A DNA stretch of 64,000 nucleotides, taken from Elysia crispata (Eukaryota; Mollusca; Gastropoda; Plakobranchidae). How positions within the stretch are numbered: position 1 is the first letter of the stretch; each line of letters opens with the position of its first letter. The position numbers and the translations under genes were made by a program. This document shows, piece after piece, positions 15,813 to 56,305 of the stretch. The stretch spans positions 533,501 to 597,500 of the forward strand of contig JAWDGP010003607.1 of the NCBI GenBank assembly GCA_033675545.1, in the 5' to 3' direction. Below the pieces are notes generated by a model, which searched no databases, was not told the DNA's origin, and worked only from the letters and a program-made list of their open reading frames with translations.

Positions 15813-17299
15813 TCTGTTTTTCTTAAGCTCCCCTTACTATAATTGTCTGTTAGAATTAAAATTCTAACCACGTCTTTAAAACTTAATCATATACCGTTAC
15901 CTGCCGAATATATTATTTGCATCTTCTCTTTCTTTCAATCGAACCGAGAATACTGCACACGGCTGCAGATCGAGCAAGGTGACTTCGATCTAAAACCAAG
16001 CGTGGGTGTTTGCGCGCCCAGCTATTATCAGGCTACATCAGTGCTTGTATTTACGATTGGGGATGGGCCGTCCTTTTTCCTTCTGCAAGATATGATATTA
16101 TCTAATATTGACCCAAAACCTCTAGGATGCTTTGTAGATCGGTGTGTCTCCGAATCAATAAGAAGATAAATTCCAAACATGGCAGAGAGCGATAGAAAGC
16201 TCTTTTTTTTAATTTCTCAAGAAAGTAAAGGATACTGGGATTTTACCAAAATTTAAACATTTAGACATTTTTAAACAAGGAATCAATAATCCCATTATAT
16301 TTCTTTTCGCATCACGTCTTCAGTGACTCGTGCTAGATAAAAGCGTGCTGCTTTATATTCCATGTTCACTTTAACTCTACCAAGACCTTTCGTCTTCAGT
16401 TTATTTTGTCATACAAGAGATTAATTTATTTGGATTCAGGTGAAAATAAATTATCTAAGTGAGCCTTTTAAAATAAGTTACCAAGAGTTTACTTTTAACG
16501 GCAATAAGCGTAGCTATGACTCTTAAACAATATAAAACCCAATGATCAAATTATCGAAAATGTTTAGGTGTATATAAACAAATTATGGCTGGAGTGGTTT
16601 AAAAATAAATTTTTTGCGTAAATTAATGATTCTGAGATACCAATTAGAAAGTTAAGACTATTCCATTTCAACATATCATATGTTGTTTAAAAAACCTATT
16701 GTTTCAATGATGATATCTGATCAGTTTACATCGTTATCGCAATGGAAGCTTAAATTGTTTTTTTTTTAAATTTCAACAATTGTATTTTGCAGATCTATTT
16801 TTTTTTACTTTTCACTTTTTTTGCAGACCTAAGAAATTTGATGAAACAACTGAATCCTTTACAATTACAAAAAATTAATAAAAGTCAGAAATCTTTACAG
16901 TAAATATTGATGATTAACCGTATAGTTTGCGCGAAATATTGATTTAAGGTTTATGGGTTGTCCTATATGTGCATCGCGCACAACTGAGATTTTTTTTTTT
17001 TTTTTTTTTTTTGCAGTCGGAATTCCTGAGTTTGAAAAGTCTAAAATTTTACTGTAGCTATAATTTTCTTTCCAGATATAAACATATCTTTACCTTTGCT
17101 TCAAAATGTCAAACGAACAATGGTACAGTACGAACATAAAGTCCTCGCTCACTTTCCTCATCCATGCAGCATCCTGGTTGCTCGTCGTAGCTATAATCAA
17201 CATTTGCTGGAAGTTTTACAACTCAAAACAATGTTGTCTAACTGATGCTCCTAAATTTATATTACTTCCTCCTAACTCTTCTCGGAAACGATAATTTTC

Positions 17300-17570
17300 T
17301 TTTAACAAAAGGCGAATGTGCGCACTTCCTGTAAGCACAGCTGGGACAGATGGCAGATATGAAACTGAAAGTAGGCCTGCAATGTAGGCGGCGGCAGTTC
17401 TAAAACGGCCATGACTCGATCTATATGATATAGATTAAAATCAAAGTAAAAGAAACCACAAAAAATTGCTTGGACATAGATTCTACATCTAGGAATTAGA
17501 TATTTACAATAGCGAGACTTAAATCAAAAAGTTAATTCTAGATTTTATTTTAAGGCTTAGAATTTCAAAA
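17300..17570 (+). repeat. Dispersed repeat, copy 1 (uninterrupted)
   Basis: This segment matches, in reverse complement, two separated blocks at about 56,140-56,305 and 53,495-53,607. Shared words include CCTGTAAGCACAGCTG and ATGAAACTGAAAGTA in the first block (17,318-17,440), and a diverged second block around 17,463-17,570 with CATAGA and TAGATATTTACA. Here the blocks are adjacent; at 53-56 kb they flank a 2.5 kb TIR element. I do not recognise the family. Identity, judged by eye, is roughly 70-80% in the first block and lower in the second. Confidence 0.65.
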
Positions 17571-18064
17571 CGATTTAAGATCTAAATGTAGATTCCTTGA
17601 TTAGAATTATAGAGATATCTAGATTCTAAACAATCATAGATAGGTGGAGGTAAGCATCTGTATCATGTAATTAAAAGGATATATATCAAGACCGTTTGTA
17701 AGTCTAGTTACTACACACACTCACATCAGCCCCGGCAAATTGACACCAGGGTCCTTTTCTTAGAACGGACTTTTCAGCTTCTATCTAATAGTGGAACATC
17801 ATCGCTGAGATTGGACGTAAAATTTTGAAATGTCACCATTATAACTTGAAAAATTGCCCTGCTGTAAGCATCCTTTTATGTTCTTATTTACAATTTGCGA
17901 ACACGCTCTCGATTTGGATTATTTTTAGACATGAAGTTTAACAGTGAGGTATCTTACTCTCTTAAGTCCTATATAAGTAGAATCCTCTGGAGTTTTTTGG
18001 ATTTTTTTTAGGTTGTGACGATTTCAGTAAGATAATCTCATTCTTCTCCTCTTGTGTTTTCCAG

Positions 18065-46495
<28,431 letters not shown>

Positions 46496-47321
46496 CTTTT
46501 ACAGAGGGCGACATATATTCAGCTCCCTCTTCCCCTCAAATAGATTCTGTTGTATCTTGCAAGAAGGGCACCTTCGAGTTCAGCTATTATCGATGAATTG
46601 TTTATTCTGTCGAAACCATAAGCGAATTCTTTGACACAATAGTCGCCACTGTTTTCGAGGTTTTTTTTTCATTTAAAAAAACAATCCCTAAAGCGACAAC
46701 AGCGCAATTTTTTTTATTGTTATGGGATTTTGTTTTCTCTGCGGGGCTCAAAATAGAAATAAACCAAGGACAACAGGAAAGGTTGTGAAATATTTTAATA
46801 ACTTTCATGTAATTTCACAAGAGACATGCTCCATGTGACGTTGTTTAGGTTGTGACACGGTGATTAGATTTGATAGTTTTTAACGATTTGAGAGAATTTT
46901 AGTTAAGCTCTTGGCTTGAGACTTGACCTCTGCTGACCTCACTACTACGGCTATGAAACTGGCCTTCACAACCATTCTGTATCAAGGGAAAAGAGTATGG
47001 TGGTCGATGCTACCATTCTGCTATGAAATTTCCCAAATGGATCCATTGATGCAAATCTTTTGGTTCTAAGAAATGGCATTGGTTAGATTTTCCGCGCGGA
47101 AAGTCTTTCAGTTGATAATGTAAATATCTGTGTATAGACTGGATTAAGCTTAAGGAGTTCACAGTAATAAGAGTAATATTATATCTCCACTTGGTTTCTT
47201 TCATCATACTGCTTATTCATTCTTTGTATATCTTCCTAACACTAATTTTACATGTATTCGATTATGTTAGCTTATATCTTACAGTAGGCCTTTCAATGAT
47301 TTGAAGAATAAAGAACAGATA

Positions 47322-47330
<9 letters not shown>
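46496..47330 (+). other. 3' untranslated region of the receptor kinase gene
   Basis: AT-rich sequence after the stop. AATAAA words occur at 46,758-46,763 and 47,307-47,312, the latter followed by a TG/TA-rich segment; either could end the transcript. Cleavage sites cannot be fixed from sequence alone. Confidence 0.55.
47307..47312 (+). terminator. Candidate polyadenylation signal
   Basis: A canonical AATAAA about 810 bp after the stop, with a GT-rich and TA-rich segment just downstream. An alternative AATAAA lies at 46,758. Confidence 0.45.

Positions 47331-47365
<35 letters not shown>
47330..47365. repeat. (TA)n microsatellite
   Basis: About 17 TA units with a flanking TGTATA. Confidence 0.93.
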
Positions 47366-47369
<4 letters not shown>

Positions 47370-47704
47370 TATTTATATATATGAGTTTCTTACAGAATCT
47401 ACAAACATTATAGACAATTATGAATGAGATACGCATGATATTTCATGCACACTCATCTGGTACTGATTTTTTTTTTTTTTTTTGTTTATTTTGGGTTTTT
47501 TTGGGAAGGGGGGATTGTAACTTGCTAGATATTATTACATGAAAGTTTTTTATTATGTCCTGAGCTGGATACTGAATCTGACAAAAATATGCATACCTTA
47601 GTGCGTCAGTTTGGATTTAGTTTTAAAAACAATTTTTGTCTTAGTTGCATACCACTTAACGGCCTTCTCTTCGCTATTTATTAATTCGTGTATCAAAAAA
47701 TTCC

Positions 47705-47902
<198 letters not shown>

Positions 47903-50588
47903 TCCAGCTCACTATCTCGTCGTTTCTCTATATACTTCCTTTTCGAATTCGATCTTTCATTTAACCTTTTTGTTTCTTTCTTACATACACACTCTACACC
48001 TGTACACTTTACCGTCCATCCTTTTCTTACCTCATTTACTTTTCCAAGCTTTCACAAATACGTGGCTAAAAATTGATCTAAGAATGGGGGAATCTGAAGA
48101 AAATTTCTATGTCACGTTATGAAGCCACTTGGGTTTGTCGGCTGTTAAACAATGCTATAATAAATTTGAATTTAGGTAATGTACATTATTGATGAATCAA
48201 CATATTAAAGTTCTGGCTGCAGTTACTGCTGAGTATCACGAATTGGGGGAATTTGTGATTTCAGTCTGTTCATGTCTCTACAACTTTAAGCATGTTAAAA
48301 ATATTCCATACGGCATACTAGTCCCTGTTAAGACTATTTTTGTTCTGAAATTCAAAGTCCTAATCAATCTATTACAGCATACTTCGTCGTTTTGTGCGTT
48401 ACAGATTTATTGTTCTTAAAAGCTTTCTTAGGTCAATTTACTGAGATTAACTTCCAATGTTACATTTTTCTCTGTCTGGGCAAAATAATGAAACCATTTT
48501 TTGCCTGAAACTTTTTTTTTTTCAAATGCATGCCATTCTTACAACACTTCCAAATCTGAGACCTCAAATTGATGTTGGTTACTGGGACACTTTAAGCTTC
48601 CAATTGTTCTATTCTTTAGCTTTTCAAGCAAAAAAGTGAAAGCATAGTATTTTTCATTCTGAAATTATGAGAATAATGAAGGGTTTTTTCTCAAATAAAT
48701 GATGTTCTCAAAAATTGAAAAATACAATAAAAACAAGTCAATATTTAGGTACAGTGACTACCATTATTGTGATTGCAATTTTTACAATATCAGTTCTTGG
48801 TTTGTTTGTTACAGAAGGAGCAAACTGCCAGTAACACTGCCATTATAATATTGTGCGTTGTATGTAATAAATATGATTATATCTGAAGATCTTTTGGCAA
48901 TTCGAAGATTTAAGCTCAAGACTGACAGCGAGCGTGATACAAAATTAAGAAAAGCTAAAATAATCGTAAAATCAGAAAAAAGTATGTATTAAGTACGTCC
49001 TTTATCAAAATTTAACCTCCTCTAAATGTTCACGATTTGATAAATCAATCTATCTGGAAATGGCATTTAAAAATTTAGATAAAGATTTTCGAGAAAATCT
49101 TCTAAAATCGTGTCAGAGGTGATGTAATGTTCTACTTTGTTTCTTTGTCAAAGATTACAGTCGTACTACTTTTTTTTTAAATTCCAGGCGATGCGTGAGT
49201 TGAAATTATACTGATTTCTTAAGTATTGGTGAAAATATAAGTTGTGTTAAAAATTAAATCTGACGAATCATTTTATCTAAGCTCTCTCTGCCTCAAAGTT
49301 ATGTAGACAAATTGTTCTAAATCTCACAGAATTTGTACTGTTGTCGTCATATCTCTATTACCCATAACATTACTTTCAATTCATCAGCTACAGTCTTTTT
49401 CTTCGTTTTTTATTAAGGTCTATATCTTGTGGAGTTAAATCGTTAAATAATCATTATTCTTTCAAATACCAACGTTTGTCATTCAGAAAGACAAGTCTCT
49501 TGCTTTTTCAAGTTTTCTATTTCCATACATTTCAAGATAATTCTGATTTGCTGCTGCACTGGTCTCAGTATGTACAAAAAAAACCCATTGAACTTTAAAT
49601 TTTGCAGTCAATATGTTTATATTGTCCGAATACCATAGGATATTTAACAAAATGGCCTAGGTAATTATGTTTCTCCAATTCGATCTAAATCTAACTTTAT
49701 AGAATCCATGTTCGATTTGGGTTTTAACTTTATTTTAGGTTCTTTGTTCTTATTTATTTGAGTGATTAGATCTTTAATCATGTCTCAACTTTATATAAAC
49801 TATCTTTGTATTTATTTCACAGCGTCACATTGTCACAATGTAAATTTAGAATCTGGTGTAATCACTGAATAGAAGGGAGGTTCCAAAAACACAATCACGC
49901 CATTGATTTCTTCTCAATATTTTATGAAAGTTCATAGGGTGCCGCTAGTAACATTTTGGAAACTTATCCCAATAACAAATTTATTTACAGAATTTACAAA
50001 TGGTACTTAAATTTGCTTGAAATAACTAAAATTATTGAAAACATAAATTTTATTTGCGAAATCTACTTCACGTTTAGGATGGGTGCGTTGCTATAAATCA
50101 GATTGAATAGGTTGAGATAAATAGATGATGACGATTTCTATTTCGATGACGAAGTTGAATCAAAAGATATTGAATAAGAATAGCCTTTAATTCTGTATTA
50201 TCATCAGTAACTTAAATTCTCTATCTAATATCTAATGCTTAACAGCGCTCGGTATCAGAAATTCCTCTCTATCGGATAAAAATTCAACACGGCTAGTGAC
50301 ACACGGTGCAAATTCGTCATCTAATTAGTTCTTTCATTACCAACTCCAGAGCTAGATGTCCGCATTGAGAAGACATCTAGGGATTTATAAGCTATTTGTT
50401 CATTAAATGTTTTGAATTTTGAATTTTTTTGGCGTCATTGGTAGTAGCAATTTTTTTAGTTCAGAACATGTTTGCGCAATGACTCACTAAAAATACAGAT
50501 AACCTTAATTTTGTAGGAATATTGTTTCGCTTCCTCAGCTGTTGTTCTAATTATTTCTATTATAATTATAATGATCATTATTATTTTC

Positions 50589-50720
50589 TTCTTCTTCTTC
50601 TTCTTCTTCTTCTTCTTCTTCTTCTTCTTCTTCTTCTTCTTCTTCTTCTTCTTCTTCTTCTTCTTCTTCTTCTTCTTCTTCTTCTTCTTCTTCTTCTTCT
50701 TTTTCTCTTCTTCTTCTTCT
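50589..50720. repeat. (TTC)n triplet array
   Basis: About 37 TTC units are interrupted once near 50,700 (TTTTTCTC) and continue to about 50,720, then pass into ATT and ATC triplets to about 50,770. Frames read as poly-Leu, poly-Phe or poly-Glu and are not genes. Confidence 0.96.
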
Positions 50721-53330
50721 TCTTATTATTATTATTACTATCATCATCATAACCACCATCATCATCAAAATATTATAATAATGTTTTCATAATCGTTATC
50801 ATCAGTAACATGTTTTTTTTTTATTACTTTAATTAAGAGTATTATCTTTTAATTCATAGATCTACTCTCGGAATGGTTATACCGTATGCAAAAAGTGTAA
50901 GTGTTTAAGTTCCATGTGCACTATTTATTTATGATTGGGACTGAGGTATTGGAAGAGCTCGTAGGGTCCATGTCAATTAATCTAAATGCTTTGCAGGGCA
51001 CCTAGCTGCGTATTATTTTTCCGATAATCGCCATTGTTTTGTGTTTTTTTTTTTTTTTTCAATCTCTTCCCCTTATGTAACACCTTTTTGGGTACTTCTT
51101 AAAATTGAAAGCTCTACTTATCATTAACCAGTAGTTCCAGATTTATTTTTTTTATTTTATGGTCAAGGTAGAATCTTCAGACTACCATTATTTTTCCCAC
51201 AATGATGGTGTCTTTAAGCTTCCTACTTCTTAGGATTGCCTGAAAGATTCAAGCCCTGACCTCGTTCGCTTAATAGTGGGCTAAGGATGACTGAAGAATA
51301 AAAAACTCTTAGAATCGTGTGATTTTCATCTCTCTTTAAATCCATTTCAATTTTGAATAAGAAGTAAACTATAAAACGAGAATATTCATGCAAGGTTTTA
51401 TTCATTTTAATACATCAGCGTTTTGTAAAGCTCGTCGTAGACTCCATCTCATGTAGTATATAACTGATTTATTGATTTTAGTCTACTAATCTAGGATTTT
51501 ACAGCGGTAGAAACGAGTGTCAAATATTTTTCCTCTCATAAAACATGGTCTTCTGATGTTGTTTACGGTCTTATTTATCTTGCCCAGTTATGTTATTTCT
51601 CTTTTGAAATCAAAGACACTTTTAGTCATTGTAGAATATTTAAAAAATATTTATATTGAAAGACGAGATATTCAGATAAATGTCGAAGGTAAAACAAAAA
51701 TCAATACAAAAGATTTCTAACACTAACTTGTTTGGGAACATTCGATATTTTTTAGCCTCGACTTCTTCACTTCAAAGTTGAGTAAAGATTTAGTCCAATC
51801 GTATGATAAATGGCATCATTTTAGTTTTAACTCGAAGACAACAGAAAGTTATTTGTTATTAAATCAGCACTTTTTTTAAAGTTCTCTTTCATCATTCGAA
51901 ATGTTTGGTTCTTTATTATTCTTTGTGTATATTTGTTGCATTTTTAAAAGAAATTTGTTACCCAAAATTTTTAGATTTTCTTACAGGTGATCTCAGATCT
52001 TGAAATCTTAATAAATTTAATCCATGGATCGACAAAATTGAATGTAAATATTGAAAATAGTGCATAATAGTCCACTGAGCATTGTTACGCCATCGTGTAC
52101 AATTCAATAACCATTGTTGCTTCTTTGGCCTTTTGTTGGAGATATTTGCTTCATTGTGATCCTAAAAATATTGGCCTATGTATATAGTAATATTATGAAA
52201 TATATGTAATTAAGTGCTCTGCTCGAAATTCAGTCTTGAGATGAGGTGTATTGAAGATTGGAAATTTCGTTCATGGATTTCAATCGTTGTTTTAGCGTTT
52301 ACACATTCATACATGAAAATTAAGTGTATGATCAATAAACTGTAACTTGTTTAATTGTCACACTCAGATGTTGATTTTTTTCCTAATGTGTGCATTGTTT
52401 ATGTTTTTGTTTTCATTGATAAGACTGTGGGAGATATTTACATGATAATAAATAATATAGATGTTGTTTTAAAGTTTTTTTTATTGATTTTTTTGTGCTT
52501 GAGAATTGGGGGGAAGGGGACGGCTGGTGTTTATATTTGGAAGATCGCTCTTGTAATTACTCACTCTATAGCTCTAGAATGAGAAGAAAATGTCAAGAAG
52601 GATGAACTAAAAGCGTTCATAAATCAAAGGTGACGCAAGCCTCTCTCTAATTTGGGGGAGGATAGCTGGAGAAAATGAAGCAAATGAGGCTAAAGCCAAC
52701 CATACACACAGAGGGGATGCTAGGCGTTGCACAAGATATGTGTGCAAGGCAATCTGCGTTGTGATTTTACATATAACACACGCAGTGGGAAGAAGCAGCT
52801 CTTGATTGTGGAGTTAAGGATTAAAGATGGGCTGAGACTACAATCAGCGAACATCGCCTGCCGACCTCGGAAATCAGTAAAGAGGATTACTGTCCGGTTA
52901 ACAAGGTGAGAATTTCTGTTTATTCGCATGTCGAATAGCACTGAGTGGGAGTCAGGACCGCTGCTCCATGAGATCAATCCCTGGTCTGTTCTCAGTAATA
53001 GTCCAGCGTGGATTTCCGACTGATCAGACATTCTTCAAGAATAAACTGTCTGCGCTTACGGACAACGTACAATTTGACTTTCTCAAAAACTCCTAACATT
53101 AAAGTCATAAGCTGCAAATCTCGTCCTACGAACGGGACCTTGGTGCCGGGGCTGGGGTGCGTCTGTGTATTAAATAGCCTTATAAATGATCCTTATATGT
53201 ATCCTTTTACTTAAATGATCCAAATATATGGCTCCACCTACCCATCTTTACTTAGAATGAGATTCTAGATAGCTCGATAATTCTTATTCTAAACACAAAA
53301 CTGAGATAACGAACTTATATTCTTTTGGAA

Positions 53331-53607
53331 TAAAGGAAATTGACTAATTCCATACTACCCCAGTTTATTTCTTAGATCCTTTTAACTGCTAATAAGAAAG
53401 CTTTGAATTTTCGCACTAAGTGCATAAAAATGCACGGCCTTGCGGGAATGCTTAGTCGCGCAGTTATTTAAACCTACATAAAAGTTTTTAAAAATCTGGA
53501 AGCCTGAAAGTAAAATTTAGATTTCTCTAGTAACAGATCTTTACCTTTAGACTTGAGTCTAGCTGCTGTAAATATCTAGGCCCTACATAAAGAGTCTATG
53601 TCGAAGC
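53331..53607 (-). repeat. Dispersed repeat, minus copy, distal part
   Basis: 53,331-53,478 is the reverse complement match of 23,191-23,340. 53,495-53,607 matches the second block of the 17.3 kb copy in reverse complement. It is separated from its proximal part (56,138-56,305) by the TIR element. Confidence 0.7.
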
Positions 53608-53645
53608 ATATGTGTGTGTGCCTGGGAAAAGGGCCCATATGTCGG
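53608..53645 (+). repeat. Left terminal inverted repeat
   Basis: It pairs with 56,100-56,137 over 38 positions. Mismatches are G/A after CCTG and C/A in GGGC(C/A)CATATG. Confidence 0.88.
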
Positions 53646-54529
53646 CAGATATGGATTATGAGATAATTGTATTTTAGATTGCCTGGATCATGCTGAACAT
53701 TTTGCTTTTTAAATTTTTCAGATATCTTTATTAGTTCCTGAGATATGGAATTTTTTGTATGAAAAAGTACGAAAACATAGTTTTGAGAAAAACGGCTTTA
53801 AAGTTTCAACACTTTTATTTTACAAAAATTAACATGAAAATGGGAATTGAAACCTTTCCATAGGTAAATACCATTAACTAATCATATAGAGGCATGAACC
53901 ACAGTAATATTAAGTTAAATAAAGTAGCATTTTTAATAGTGAGAGAGAAAAAAAGCTTTTTTTTTCTGAAAGCTATAGAGAGGAAGTAATTGCGGAAAAT
54001 GGTAAATTGTCATTATTGTGGAAAGAATAATCTTGGCACTTCAAAACTGTTTTGCAACAAAGAAACTGACTCTTTGAAGAAAGAAAAGCAATATCACATA
54101 GTATAAAATCATGAAATTGAAGTTTTAAGAGAAAATCTGAAAAGAATTAAAGATTAGTTGATGTATGTAGGTGTGATCTGTTTGCAAAGTTAAGGTCACT
54201 CAAAAAATAGGTAAGTTGTAGGAAGATGAAATTTTTTTAAAAATAATAAGCATCCAATGGTGTATATCTCTTGCGTAAAATTGGTTTACACTTTTTTTGT
54301 AAGTTCAAATGATTTTATGTTATAAAAACTAAAGTCTCATACAATCATAAAAAAATATTTTGTAACGGCAGCGCCTGATAAATAGCTCAAAAGATGACTG
54401 GGCTATTAAATTGAAGAAAAAATTCTAGAATAGTATTTGTACAGGCCACACACTTACAAAACACACTTGCATAAACAACATGTTGCATCAGTAAAAAAAA
54501 AAGAAATTAAATTTATCTGTTAAGCAAAA

Positions 54530-55508
54530 TTAAATATGAATTTTTGTTGATTTGTGAATCCTACTTTCAACTCCATTTTCTTTATATTGCTTGAATAAAT
54601 TTTTTTGTTTTTTTTCTCCAATGCTGTGCAGATGCAAAAAAAAATTACGACAAATCTCAAAACCTTTATGTCTGTAAATCAAGCGCTGCCTTTCTCTCAC
54701 TCTGCTTTTTTTTTTCTGTCTCACTGTTTCCACACTCATATGCACACAACTCTCAATCTTCGCCAACAAGACCAGGTCCAACTCTTGTCTCATTTTGCCA
54801 ATGTACTGCAAGCGGCACCTTGAAACTTCCACGTCATCAAAGAATGTGTGACAGGGCTGACCATTGTTCCGCTTGCAGTTACATGATGAAACTTGTGGTG
54901 CCTCTAAGGCTGGTTGGAATTGGGGGTCGTTCGGGTATGGTAGCAGTACCGAGAGGTCCTCCATAATGTTATGATCTTCAGAGGGGTCATCTGGAGTGGA
55001 AAAGAAAAAGATAAAAAAGAACAAAAAAGAATTAGAATAATGGACAATAAAAGTTTATCATGTAATATGTAGATATAAAAGTGTAAAGGTTTTGAAACAA
55101 GAACCTAGATCTAGATCCAGACCTTCATCTAGACTTAGATCCAAACCCTAGCCTTACTCATTGAAAATTTAGACATAAAGAATAGTGACTTGCTAATCAT
55201 TCATTTCAATGAGCTAAATGTAACTAATTTTGCCTACCTGTAGACTCATCAGAAGGAACTGGTTGTAAATCTGTCTGTGTGGGTATTGGTGAGGTCTCCT
55301 CATCCTAAGACTCGGATGATAAGTCTAGATCTAGACCTGGCTCTGCTTCTTGAGCATCATCGTCCTCTGGGTCATCCAAAAAGTATGAGTTGATGACTTC
55401 ACGAAGGGCATGATCTTCAACAATATTGTTGAGGCCAAGTTGAGTGGCGGTGTTGAGAAGACGAGCAATCTACTCCTCTCTTGGAGTGTCGTCACTAGGA
55501 CGCTGCAT
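54530..55508 (-). pseudogene. Transposon-borne gene remnant, two exons, with stops
   Basis: Exon 1 is 55,238-55,508 (ATG at 55,508) and ends at a CAG|GTAGGC donor in phase 1. Exon 2 begins at 54,990 after TTTCCACTCCAG, and its frame runs to a stop at 54,530. The joint restores an Asp codon in an acidic stretch (DDPSEDH). The product would be about 243 residues. TAG codons interrupt exon 1 at codon 13 (55,470-55,472) and codon 68 (55,305-55,307). Exon 2 has a CNCKRNNGQPCH cysteine cluster, MRQELDLVLL, then FEICRNFFLHLHSIGEKKQK and YKENGVESRIH. Similar FLFLHGIG...ENG..PRVH words occur, to my recollection, in uncharacterised invertebrate transposon proteins. The catalytic C-terminal part expected in such proteins is absent. 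Confidence 0.7.
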
Positions 55509-56099
55509 CTTGACAACCAACCCGGAAATGAAAATTTTCAGCTACCTAGCTATGAATTTTGGCTTTTATTTTAATTTAAAAACTGTTTCAACCAATATAA
55601 AGATAAAGTTTAGAAACTAGAAGTTTTGGAGCGTCCACATCAAGAAAGAATTAAAATTTTGAGCCAATTTTGATAGTTTAGACTGGGGTTCAAATGAGGG
55701 GTATCTGGTAATTTTGATGTCTGCTAGCAGTCTAAGATGCGTAAGTAGTCCCCTTGGAATGTAAACATTCCGATTCATGCGCACTAAGTGTCAACATGCA
55801 GGGGAAATAACTACGAAAAATTTGATACCAAACATGATAGGGTTAGTATTCATCTAATGGCCATCATCGGCGAATAAAGAGGTGGTGTTATTTTGTTATT
55901 TTTAGCACAAATTTTAGGATTTTATTCGTGCATAGACCTTTCAAAACCATGAAATTTAGGTCTTTAAATGTGAAATTGGGCACTAATCTTTTGGAATATG
56001 GTTTAGAAATGGTTAAACTTTCATATTATGATGAAATTACATTTTTGACCTCCAACACCCTATTCACCTTTATTGGCTGATATCTCGAAATCGACCCCA

Positions 56100-56137
56100 C
56101 CGACATATGTGCCCTTTTCTCAGGCACACACACATAT
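56100..56137 (-). repeat. Right terminal inverted repeat
   Basis: The reverse complement of 53,608-53,645 with two mismatches; the outer end ends in CACACATAT. Confidence 0.88.
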
Positions 56138-56305
56138 TTTCTTTTCTTAGGTCTTATACTATATCATGTAGTTCTAGATCTAGATCTATTCCAGACAGTT
56201 TTAGATCTGCTGCTGTTTACACTGTATGCGTACTTTCAGTTTCATTCCTTCCATCTCTGCTCAGCTGTGCTTACAGGAAATAGTTCGCATATTCGTATTT
56301 TTCTT
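56138..56305 (-). repeat. Dispersed repeat, minus copy, proximal part
   Basis: Its reverse complement aligns with 17,300-17,440, sharing TTCCTGTAAGCACAGCTG and ATGAAACTGAAAGTA. It directly abuts the right end of the TIR element. Confidence 0.75.

Larger units (their letters stand above)
53608..56137. mobile_element. DNA transposon, about 2.53 kb, with 38 bp terminal inverted repeats
   Basis: The two ends are inverted repeats of 38 bp with only two mismatches. Each reads inward from ATATGTGTGTGTGCCTG to a CATATGTCGG word. The flanks are two halves of a repeat whose halves are adjacent at 17.3 kb, which independently supports the boundaries. Inside, on the minus strand, is a spliced gene remnant with stop codons; the rest is AT-rich and without coding sign. 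The remnant resembles N-terminal parts of an uncharacterised transposon-borne gene family that I believe occurs widely in invertebrates. I cannot assign a superfamily, and no clear target-site duplication is visible. The element is probably internally deleted and non-autonomous. Confidence 0.75.

Noticed and set aside
15849-15868. Short palindrome (9 bp arms around TTAGAATT and AATTCTAA)
   Set aside because: Arms this short are expected by chance in AT-rich DNA, and nothing nearby suggests a function.
17106-17294. ATG followed by a hydrophobic stretch, possible signal-peptide exon
   Set aside because: The only phase-0 donor candidate (GTAGCT) is weak, and the N-terminal region before the hydrophobic core is long for a signal peptide. 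Kept only as a low-grade possibility.
54991-55024. Phe-rich N-terminus of the minus-strand frame ending at 54,530
   Set aside because: This is the pyrimidine tract of the acceptor read as protein; the exon begins at 54,990.
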